Shown piece by piece: positions 57,284 through 64,000 of a DNA stretch of 64,000 nt (positions are counted from its first letter, which is position 1; the number at the start of each line of letters is the position of its first letter). Origin of the DNA: Alteromonas sp. LMIT006 (lineage in GTDB: Bacteria; Pseudomonadota; Gammaproteobacteria; Enterobacterales; Alteromonadaceae); the NCBI RefSeq assembly GCF_024300645.1, contig NZ_CP101291.1:1178001-1242000 (forward strand), given 5' to 3'. Under the pieces are notes generated by a model. That model was given only the letters and a program-made list of their open reading frames with translations. It did no database searches and had not been told where the DNA came from. The position numbers and the translations under genes were made by a program.

Positions 57284-57858
57284 CGTGGAATTGTAATTGT
57301 GAGTTGCTGATTGGTCTGGGTGAATTGTAAATCTTTTAGGACATTCATGCCTAATAATATTTTGTCACTGCGCATGCCTGGGTTTAAGTGAGCTTGCACA
57401 TTATTGAATGGAATATTACCAAGGATAAGTGTTGGCACTTTAGTTTCATACACTGTAACTGTGCCATTGGCTGTCATAACAGGAAACGGTCTACCCGATT
57501 CTAAGCCTAATCTTGTGGCAAGATGTGCTGGAATTGATACGCTTGTAGCACCGGTATCAAGTAGAAATGTGACCTTTTCACCATTGATCAAGCCGTCCAA
57601 TAAATAATGGCCTTGTCTATTTTGTTGCAAGACCAAAGTATACCCTGATGAATCGGATACCGCCTCAGAATCTATGTTGGGGTGACGTTGTTTGGCAAGA
57701 TATTCTGAATAAATAATCACCAATATAAAGAGAATGCTAAGCCAGGCTCCGATAACAAACACACCACTTATAGATGATTTTTGTGGATTGGATTCTTCCT
57801 TCAAGTTCGCTTCCCCTTCTGCTTGTATCCAAGTTGAACATGACGATAAAATACGCAT
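57280..57858 (-). CDS. Membrane-anchored retropepsin-like aspartic protease
   Basis: 192 residues. A single membrane segment at about 33-51, then a soluble domain (about 75-192) of the retropepsin-like TIGR02281 type. The active-site triplet is [13 protein letters not shown] (Asp about 102), followed by [19 protein letters not shown] and [13 protein letters not shown] single catalytic Asp means it should act as a dimer. The N-terminus is uncertain: no good ribosome site precedes the ATG. ATGA overlap couples it to nadC. Divergent from ampD by 30 bp. Substrate unknown. Confidence 0.85.
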   Translation of the reverse strand: MRILSSCSTWIQAEGEANLKEESNPQKSSISGVFVIGAWLSILFILVIIYSEYLAKQRHPNIDSEAVSDSSGYTLVLQQNRQGHYLLDGLINGEKVTFLLDTGATSVSIPAHLATRLGLESGRPFPVMTANGTVTVYETKVPTLILGNIPFNNVQAHLNPGMRSDKILLGMNVLKDLQFTQTNQQLTITIPR

Positions 57859-57888
57859 TATTCATTAGACCAAAATAATATACCAATA

Positions 57889-58458
57889 ATGATCTATCCT
57901 CTGGCTGATGTGAAGCTTTCTCCATATCAAAATGCAAGGCCTGACCATACCGACGTATCATTGTTGGTGATTCATAATATCAGTCTGCCTCCTCGCTTAT
58001 ACGGCGGTCACTACATAGATGATTTATTTTTAGGTAAACTTTCATCAGAGGATCATCCTTTTTTTGGGCAAATTAAAGGATTACAAGTCTCTGCACATGC
58101 TTGTATTCGTCGTGATGGGCGCGTCACGCAATATGTCCCTTTTGATAAAAAGGCCTGGCATGCTGGAGTCTCCTCGTTTCAAGGTCGCAAGGCTTGTAAT
58201 GATTTTAGTATTGGTATTGAATTGGAGGGATGTGATGACATGCCGTATACATCAGAGCAATATTCAGCATTGGTGGAGTTGAGTGTTTTTATTCAAACGC
58301 ATTTTTCAGCCATATCCATTGGACGAATTGTTGGGCATAATGACATAGCGTTTGGACGAAAGACCGACCCAGGTTTTGCCTTTGACTGGGCTAGATATCG
58401 GCAGGCATTACAAGCAAAACATCAACATTCACACGTTGCGATGGAATCTCTCACATGA
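57889..58458 (+). CDS. ampD: 1,6-anhydro-N-acetylmuramyl-L-alanine amidase AmpD
   Basis: Cytoplasmic zinc amidase that strips the peptide from anhydro-muropeptides during cell-wall recycling. 189 residues. Zinc ligands are in LLVIHNISLPP (His), VGHNDIAFGRKTDPG (His and Asp), plus the family AWHAGVS and FSIGIELEG blocks. Overlaps ampE by 4 bp. No ampR or beta-lactamase gene is in the window. Confidence 0.96.
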   Translation: MIYPLADVKLSPYQNARPDHTDVSLLVIHNISLPPRLYGGHYIDDLFLGKLSSEDHPFFGQIKGLQVSAHACIRRDGRVTQYVPFDKKAWHAGVSSFQGRKACNDFSIGIELEGCDDMPYTSEQYSALVELSVFIQTHFSAISIGRIVGHNDIAFGRKTDPGFAFDWARYRQALQAKHQHSHVAMESLT

Positions 58459-59279
58459 CTCTCATTTATCTGTTACTTACCTTGTTCACTGAGCGCATGG
58501 TACAAAAACCCCATTATTTGCGGACTGATTTTTACTACACCTTATATAAAAAACAGTTAGTAGAGCGAAAGCTATTGTGCCCAGAAACCACTGTTTGGCA
58601 GTTTCTTGCAATGTGGCTTGGCCCGGCTATTTCCGTTGCCATACTATTACATATACTCAATCTTGGTTTGGTTACTTTTGTCGTGACCCTATTTGTATTG
58701 TTTGTGAGCATAGGAAGCCACTCATTACGAGAAGCGTTTAAATGTTATTTGCAAGCGGCTGAGCGAGGTGATTTGCAAGCTTGTGATATGTATGCAAGGA
58801 ATTTGGGGTTACCAGATCACAGCCCACAAACGTTTGCCGGGCATCTTGTCTGGCTTAATTACCAGCGCTATGCCGCACCGATTTTTTTCTTTGTTGTATT
58901 TAATGTATTCGGTGTGATCGCATATGGGACGTTACGTGTGCTCAATGGTTATGCACAAAAGCACGCCTTAGGACTACAACATACCACACAAAAAATCCTA
59001 CTAGTGGTTGAATGGGTGCCAGTTCGTCTGGCTGCCGTAGGCTTTTTGATTGTAGGGCACTTTTCTCGCGCCCTTCCAGTGTGGTTGTCTTTGTGTTTTG
59101 ATACGAGTACTTGCGCTAAAGACGTATTAACTAGAGTCGCAATCGCAGCAGAAGACGTTCAATCTGAGCCTGATGATCTGGTAACCGAGGCCGTTACTTT
59201 GGTCAGCTTAGCTAAACGAAATATATTATTTATCTTATCAATAGTCGCTATTTTAACCCTTTTGGGTGTCATCCAATAG
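58455..59279 (+). CDS. ampE: AmpE family inner-membrane protein
   Basis: Polytopic inner-membrane protein, 274 residues, with hydrophobic segments near 48-65, 68-85, 140-160, 185-205 and 250-272. It matches AmpE in position and in blocks such as LREAFKCYLQAAERGD and VFNVFGVIAYGTLRVLN. Biochemical function not established. Translationally coupled to ampD. Confidence 0.9.
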   Translation: MTLIYLLLTLFTERMVQKPHYLRTDFYYTLYKKQLVERKLLCPETTVWQFLAMWLGPAISVAILLHILNLGLVTFVVTLFVLFVSIGSHSLREAFKCYLQAAERGDLQACDMYARNLGLPDHSPQTFAGHLVWLNYQRYAAPIFFFVVFNVFGVIAYGTLRVLNGYAQKHALGLQHTTQKILLVVEWVPVRLAAVGFLIVGHFSRALPVWLSLCFDTSTCAKDVLTRVAIAAEDVQSEPDDLVTEAVTLVSLAKRNILFILSIVAILTLLGVIQ

Positions 59280-59397
59280 TGGTAAGAGATCGTGGTGCTT
59301 TATTTTCGATTTCTCTTTAACTATTGTTTTACCAAGTCTTTTTTCCTATTTATTACAGTCCTAACGCAACTTTTATGTTTATAAAAAAACAGTGGGG

Positions 59398-59426
59398 TTG
59401 TGTTAATCATTGTTCTCAGTTAAACT
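59398..59426 (+). promoter_or_regulatory. Probable promoter of pdhR-aceE-aceF
   Basis: TTGTGT (59398-59403), 17 bp, TAAACT (59421-59426). Moderate match, but it puts the transcription start at about 59433, exactly where the PdhR operator begins. The remaining 208-bp gap before pdhR shows no terminator for ampE. Confidence 0.5.
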
Positions 59427-59432
59427 TTGGGT

Positions 59433-59449
59433 AAATGGTATTACCAATG
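59433..59449. promoter_or_regulatory. PdhR operator
   Basis: AAATGGTATTACCAATG contains TGGT-N3-ACCA with flanking A/T bases, closely matching the PdhR consensus ATTGGTnnnACCAAT. Placed just after the predicted -10 and 38 bp before pdhR, it should allow autorepression relieved by pyruvate. Confidence 0.8.
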
Positions 59450-59487
59450 TGGTTATTTAGTAAATTTTTTTTACAAGCTGAGAACTC

Positions 59488-60243
59488 ATGGCCGGCATTA
59501 AACAACAAAAATTATCCGATATTATTACGGAAAAACTCGAAAGTATGATCCTCGACGGTTCGTTCGTTGCAGGTGAACGCTTACCTGCAGAGCGAGTCTT
59601 GGCTGAAGAGTTTAATGTTTCTCGCCCTTCACTGCGTGAGGCTTTCCAAAACTTACAAGCTAAAGGTTTGGTTGAGCGCAAACAGGGCGGAGGCACGTTC
59701 GTCAGCTCAAAGCTCAACGCGAACATGACCGACCCATTGTTAGCACTCGTTGCGAATCGACCTGAAACACAGTTTGATCTGCTAGAGTTTCGCCATGCTT
59801 TAGAGGGTATGGCCGCTTATTACGCCGCTTTACGAGGTCAACCTGAAGATTATCAAAACTTACAGCGTGCATGGCTTGCCTTGCAAGCGGAAGAACAATT
59901 AGAGATAGCGCACGAGGCGCACTTACTGAGTGAATTTTATTTGGTGATGGCTAAAGCCACGCATAATATGATCTTGCAGCACGTCATGCGCAGCCTCAAA
60001 GGCATGTTGCAAGAAAATATCCATAAAAATCTCGAGATGCTCAAAATCGTGCCTGACGCTGGAAGCATCATTAAAGAATATCGGGAAAAAATTGTGTCTG
60101 CGATTGTGACACAAGATCCCGATACCGCTCGCACCACTAGCAATGCTTTGCTGGTATATATCGAAACCACTTTATTGGACATCAATCAGCGTGACACTGC
60201 AGTACAACGAGCCATGCGTCGCATTGATGTAAATTCAAATTAA
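59488..60243 (+). CDS. pdhR: Pyruvate-responsive repressor PdhR (GntR/FadR type)
   Basis: GntR-family repressor of the pyruvate dehydrogenase operon. 251 residues. N-terminal winged helix (about 5-75) with LPAERVLAEEFNVSRPSLRE and the wing RKQGGGTFVSS; C-terminal all-helical FCD domain (about 90-235). 16 bp before aceE and preceded by its own operator, so it is autoregulated and responds to pyruvate by analogy to E. coli. Confidence 0.95.
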   Translation: MAGIKQQKLSDIITEKLESMILDGSFVAGERLPAERVLAEEFNVSRPSLREAFQNLQAKGLVERKQGGGTFVSSKLNANMTDPLLALVANRPETQFDLLEFRHALEGMAAYYAALRGQPEDYQNLQRAWLALQAEEQLEIAHEAHLLSEFYLVMAKATHNMILQHVMRSLKGMLQENIHKNLEMLKIVPDAGSIIKEYREKIVSAIVTQDPDTARTTSNALLVYIETTLLDINQRDTAVQRAMRRIDVNSN

Positions 60244-60259
60244 GCTAACAGGACCCCTT

Positions 60260-62926
60260 ATGACAGAACAAATTTTAGCTGACATCGATCCCCAAGAAAC
60301 GCAGGAATGGATAGAATCCTTAGAATCTGTATTAGAAGCAGAAGGCGTGGATCGTGCTCACTTTTTACTTGAGCAACTTATTGAAAAAGCTCGTCGCAAC
60401 GGCGCACATTTACCATATGATGCGACTACAGCGTATTTGAATACCATCCCACCCGGACAAGAGCCAACAATGCCTGGTGACCAAACCATTGAAACCAAAA
60501 TTCGCAATGCGATTCGTTGGAATGCGTTGATGATGGTATTGCGTGGCTCTAAAAAAGACCTAGAGCTGGGTGGTCACATCTCGTCATTCCAGTCATCAGC
60601 GATGTTGTACGATGTGGGTTTTAACCATTTCTTCCGCGCGCCGAATGACAAAGACGGCGGTGATTTTGTATTTGTACAAGGACACGTTTCACCAGGTATT
60701 TACTCACGTGCGTTTATTGAAGGTCGCTTAAGCGAAAGTCAGCTAGATAATTTCCGTCAGGAAGTCTCGGGTGAGGGTCTATCTTCTTATCCGCACCCTA
60801 AATTAATGCCTGATTTTTGGCAATTCCCAACGGTTTCTATGGGCTTAGGTCCGATGCAAGCGATCTATCTCGCGCGCTTCTTGAAATACTTAACCAACCG
60901 TGGCTTAAAAGATTGTTCTGACCAACGCGTGTGGTGCTTTATGGGGGACGGTGAGGTAGATGAGCCAGAAAGCTTAGGAGCAATTGGCCTGGCATCTCGT
61001 GAAGGCTTAGATAATTTAACCTTCGTGATTAACTGTAATTTACAGCGCTTAGACGGTCCAGTTCGTGGTAACGGCAAGATCATCCAAGAGTTAGAAGGCA
61101 CATTCCGCGGTGCTGGCTGGGAAGTGATCAAAGTCATTTGGGGTCGCTATTGGGATCCACTACTGGCCCGTGATACCTCAGGTAAGTTATTAGACTTGAT
61201 GAATGAAACCGTGGATGGGGAATACCAAAACTATAAAGCAAACGGTGGAGCTTACACCCGTGAACACTTTTTTGGCAAATACCCAGAGCTCAAAGAAATG
61301 GTCGCCAACATGTCCGATGATGATATCTGGCGTCTAAACCGAGGTGGTCATGATCCGGTGAAGGTCTACGCAGCTTACAAAAAAGCCTCAGAAACCCAAG
61401 GCCGTCCTCAAGTTATTCTAGCGAAAACAGTCAAAGGTTACGGCTTAGGTGCGGCAGGTGAAGGTAAAAACATCGCTCACAACGTGAAGAAAATGGATAA
61501 AGAATCCATTCGTATTTACCGCGATCGTTTTAATATCCCTGTCTCTGATGAAGATTTGGAAAACTTACCGTATTATAAGTTTGACGAAGCGTCAGAAGAG
61601 TATCAGTACTTAAAAGCACGTCGTGATGCGTTACATGGGTTTATGCCGCGACGTTTACCCAAATCTACGGTAGAGCTTCCAGCGCCACCGCTGAAAGCAT
61701 TTGAAGCTGTGACCAAAGGCTCAAACGGCCGTGAAATTTCTACTACGATGGCCTTTGTGCGCGTATTAACAACATTACTCAAAGACAAGCAAATGGGTAA
61801 GCACGTCGTGCCGATCATTCCAGATGAAGCACGCACCTTTGGTATGGAAGGCTTGTTCCGTCAAGTGGGTATCTATGCCAATGAAGGTCAAAAATACGTA
61901 CCACAGGATGCCGATCAGGTGGCATTCTATCGTGAAGATAAAAAAGGTCAGGTATTACAAGAGGGGATAAACGAACTTGGCGCGATGTCTTCATTCGTCG
62001 CTGCAGGGACCTCTTACTCATTAAATGATGTCCCGATGTTGCCGGTTTACATTTATTATTCTATGTTTGGCTTCCAACGTGTTGGTGATATGGCCTGGGC
62101 GGCAGGCGATAGCCAATGTCGCGGTTTCTTGGTCGGTGGTACGGCAGGTAGAACCACACTAAACGGTGAAGGTTTACAGCACCAAGACGGTCATTCGCAC
62201 ATTCAAGCGGGCCTGATCCCAAACTGTATTTCTTACGACCCAACCTATGGCTATGAAATGGCAGTCATCGTACAAGACGGTACACGCCGTATGCTAGAAG
62301 AACAAGAAAACGTCTTCTACTACTTGACGGTAATGAACGAAAACTACGTTCAACCAGAAATGCCAAAAGGCTGTGAAGAAGGCATTATTAAAGGTATTTA
62401 TAAACTGGACACTGTTGGTAAGAGCAAACTTAAAGTCAAACTCTTAGGTTCAGGTACGATTTTGCTGAAAGTGCGTGAAGCAGCTACATTACTAGCTGAG
62501 AAATTTGGCATCGAATCAGAAGTGTATTCTGTGCCTTCCTTTAACGAGTTAGGGCGTGATGGTCTTTCAGTTGAGCGTCATAACATGTTGCACCCGACTG
62601 ACAAGCCACAAAAAGCTTACATCACCGAGGTACTCGAAGCCGGCAATTCAGGTCCAACCATTGCAGCCACTGACTACATCAAAGCGTATGCTGAACAAGT
62701 GCGTGCCTTTGTTCCTGGATCTTATCGCGTGTTGGGTACCGATGGTTTTGGTCGTTCAGATAGCCGTCAGAACTTGCGTCGTCACTTTGAAGTCGATGCT
62801 GAGTTTGTCGCTATTGCGGCGTTGTATGAGCTGGTGAAAGCTGGCGATTATAAAGCTCAAGACCTAGCAAAAGCGATTGTAGAGCTAGGTGTTGATGCAG
62901 ACAAAATTAACCCACTTTACGCCTAA
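60260..62926 (+). CDS. aceE: Pyruvate dehydrogenase E1 component (homodimeric)
   Basis: Thiamine-diphosphate decarboxylase of the pyruvate dehydrogenase complex. 888 residues, normal for the homodimeric AceE. The TPP/Mg motif is CFMGDGEVDEPESLGAIG (about 228-245); HVSPGIYSRAF and RVGDMAWAAGDSQCRGFLVG are further family blocks. It shares the operon with pdhR and aceF, with 11 bp to aceF. Confidence 0.98.
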   Translation: MTEQILADIDPQETQEWIESLESVLEAEGVDRAHFLLEQLIEKARRNGAHLPYDATTAYLNTIPPGQEPTMPGDQTIETKIRNAIRWNALMMVLRGSKKDLELGGHISSFQSSAMLYDVGFNHFFRAPNDKDGGDFVFVQGHVSPGIYSRAFIEGRLSESQLDNFRQEVSGEGLSSYPHPKLMPDFWQFPTVSMGLGPMQAIYLARFLKYLTNRGLKDCSDQRVWCFMGDGEVDEPESLGAIGLASREGLDNLTFVINCNLQRLDGPVRGNGKIIQELEGTFRGAGWEVIKVIWGRYWDPLLARDTSGKLLDLMNETVDGEYQNYKANGGAYTREHFFGKYPELKEMVANMSDDDIWRLNRGGHDPVKVYAAYKKASETQGRPQVILAKTVKGYGLGAAGEGKNIAHNVKKMDKESIRIYRDRFNIPVSDEDLENLPYYKFDEASEEYQYLKARRDALHGFMPRRLPKSTVELPAPPLKAFEAVTKGSNGREISTTMAFVRVLTTLLKDKQMGKHVVPIIPDEARTFGMEGLFRQVGIYANEGQKYVPQDADQVAFYREDKKGQVLQEGINELGAMSSFVAAGTSYSLNDVPMLPVYIYYSMFGFQRVGDMAWAAGDSQCRGFLVGGTAGRTTLNGEGLQHQDGHSHIQAGLIPNCISYDPTYGYEMAVIVQDGTRRMLEEQENVFYYLTVMNENYVQPEMPKGCEEGIIKGIYKLDTVGKSKLKVKLLGSGTILLKVREAATLLAEKFGIESEVYSVPSFNELGRDGLSVERHNMLHPTDKPQKAYITEVLEAGNSGPTIAATDYIKAYAEQVRAFVPGSYRVLGTDGFGRSDSRQNLRRHFEVDAEFVAIAALYELVKAGDYKAQDLAKAIVELGVDADKINPLYA

Positions 62927-62937
62927 GGAGCAAAGAC

Positions 62938-64000
62938 ATGTCTGATATGAAAGATGTATTCGTCCCTGACTTGGGTGAGGATTCGGTTGAAGTCATTGAA
63001 ATTTGTGTGTCGGTTGGCGACAGTATTGATGCTGAAGACGCCATTGTCACAGTAGAGTCTGATAAAGCCTCTATGGATATCCCTGCACCGTTTGGTGGCA
63101 GCGTCAGTGAGATCTGTGTCGCGGTGGGGGATAAAATCTCAGAAGGGACGTTATTGGCAAAGATTGCCAGTGCTGACTCAGGAGATGCGACAGCAACTGA
63201 AGCGCCTGTGGCTAGTGAAGCGCCTGCGGTGGAAACAGTCCAAGCGGAGGCGCCGAGCGGTGAATCCATTATACAAGTCACTGTACCTGATATTGGCGGT
63301 GATGAAAATGTAGACGTTATTGAAGTATTAGTGGCTGTAGGCGATAGTGTTGATGCCGAAGATGGCTTGATTACGCTAGAGACTGACAAAGCGTCTATGG
63401 ACGTACCATGCCCAGAGGCTGGTGTCGTTAAGGCGATTCATGCCGCGGTTGGTGATAAAGTTTCTGAAGGTTCCCTTGTCATAGACTTAGCTGTATCGAC
63501 TGGGGCGACTGATTCTGCCACTGCGGCACAGCCTCATGTAACAGCTGAACCACTAGCCCAACCTGCACCAGCTGTGGTCGCAACATCTGCTGCTCAAAGC
63601 ACCATTCAAGTGACTGTCCCTGACATTGGTGGTGATGAGAACGTCGATGTGATTGATGTATTAGTCGCAGTGGGTGATAAAGTTGAAGCCGAAGATGGTT
63701 TGATTACGCTAGAGACGGATAAAGCGTCTATGGACGTACCATGCCCAGAGGTGGGTATAGTCAAAGCGATTCACACGTCTGTAGGGGATAAAGTATCACA
63801 GGGCTCTTTGGTTATTGATTTAGAAGTTGCCGGGGCACCAGTTGTTGATACACCAGCGGCTCCTGCTCCGGCGCCACAAGCCACTGCGCCAGCTACGGCA
63901 CCCGTTGTTAGTAAAGCACCACCTGTGCCACATCACCCGTCAGCGGGAGAGATCAAGCGTACTGGTCGTGTGCACGCATCACCTTCAGTGCGTCGTTTAG
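62938..64000 (+). CDS. aceF: Dihydrolipoamide acetyltransferase E2 (3' end beyond window)
   Basis: Core subunit of pyruvate dehydrogenase. About 354 codons are visible from ATG 62938 after an AAGGAG site. Three lipoyl domains are present (about residues 4-80, 108-183 and 219-295), with lipoylated Lys in ESDKASMDIP for the first and ETDKASMDVP for the second and third. They are separated by Ala/Pro-rich linkers. The E3-binding domain begins at the right edge (VHASPSVRRL). The catalytic acetyltransferase domain is outside the window. Confidence 0.97.
   Translation, partial: MSDMKDVFVPDLGEDSVEVIEICVSVGDSIDAEDAIVTVESDKASMDIPAPFGGSVSEICVAVGDKISEGTLLAKIASADSGDATATEAPVASEAPAVETVQAEAPSGESIIQVTVPDIGGDENVDVIEVLVAVGDSVDAEDGLITLETDKASMDVPCPEAGVVKAIHAAVGDKVSEGSLVIDLAVSTGATDSATAAQPHVTAEPLAQPAPAVVATSAAQSTIQVTVPDIGGDENVDVIDVLVAVGDKVEAEDGLITLETDKASMDVPCPEVGIVKAIHTSVGDKVSQGSLVIDLEVAGAPVVDTPAAPAPAPQATAPATAPVVSKAPPVPHHPSAGEIKRTGRVHASPSVRRL

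Noticed and set aside
62907-63389. 160-codon open frame antisense to the aceF lipoyl domains
   Set aside because: Ser/Thr repeats mirror the repeated lipoyl codons of aceF; no independent support.

Overview
The window is a chromosomal segment of housekeeping genes from a gammaproteobacterium, most likely a marine member of the Alteromonadales. The basis is gene order plus family content: yggS-proC-yggT beside pilT, metK/tkt-epd-pgk, a complete-looking pst-phoU operon, SapC, PrsK/PrsR, a ddl gene inside the division/cell-wall (dcw) cluster, secA-mutT-yacG-zapD-coaE-pilD-pilC-pilA-nadC, ampDE and pdhR-aceEF. Base composition looks moderate and even. I see no rRNA, tRNA, CRISPR array, insertion sequence or prophage. 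Coding density is very high, and no gap without a gene exceeds 300 bases.

Layout. 1-3.5 kb: yggT (cut by the left edge), proC and yggS leftward; pilT, a pilU remnant and a DUF2007 gene rightward. 3.5-6.2 kb: leftward ruvX, yqgE, gshB, rsmE. 6.4-8.2 kb: a MscS channel and an M48 lipoprotein protease converging on a shared terminator. 8.2-14.9 kb: metK leftward behind MetJ boxes; tkt-epd-pgk and a class I aldolase rightward (central carbon metabolism). 14.9-24.8 kb: ppx-ppk leftward and pstC-pstA-pstB-phoU plus a Pit permease rightward (phosphate uptake and polyphosphate). 24.8-33.5 kb: OxyR, a GAF protein, a KAS III enzyme, the PrsK/PrsR two-component pair, a secreted alpha/beta hydrolase, a small membrane protein and SapC. 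33.5-47 kb: the dcw cluster from mraZ to lpxC. 47-53.5 kb: M23 peptidase, secA, mutT, then leftward aspartoacylase, yacG, zapD, coaE. 53.5-57.9 kb: leftward pilD, pilC, pilA, nadC and a membrane-anchored retropepsin-like protease. 57.9-64 kb: ampD-ampE, then pdhR-aceE-aceF (aceF cut by the right edge).

The most unusual signal is what is missing. The dcw cluster is collinear with the usual gammaproteobacterial order, but murE, murD and murC are each absent from three separate normal positions, with the neighbouring genes abutting or overlapping (ftsI-murF 6 bp, mraY-ftsW 32 bp, murG/ddl 4-bp overlap). The type IV pilus loci show a parallel pattern: pilB is absent between pilA and pilC, and pilU is reduced to its ribosome-binding site, start codon and last 32 codons. 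Every missing gene is an ATP-using paralogue of a gene that is retained here (murF, pilT).

Regulatory sites readable in the sequence include tandem MetJ boxes at metK, four 10-bp-spaced MraZ repeats just downstream of a sigma70-like promoter at mraZ, a PdhR operator upstream of pdhR, a near-consensus promoter upstream of lpxC, and intrinsic terminators after sapC, after pilA and between mscS and the M48 gene. A 22-codon open frame lies immediately upstream of tkt.
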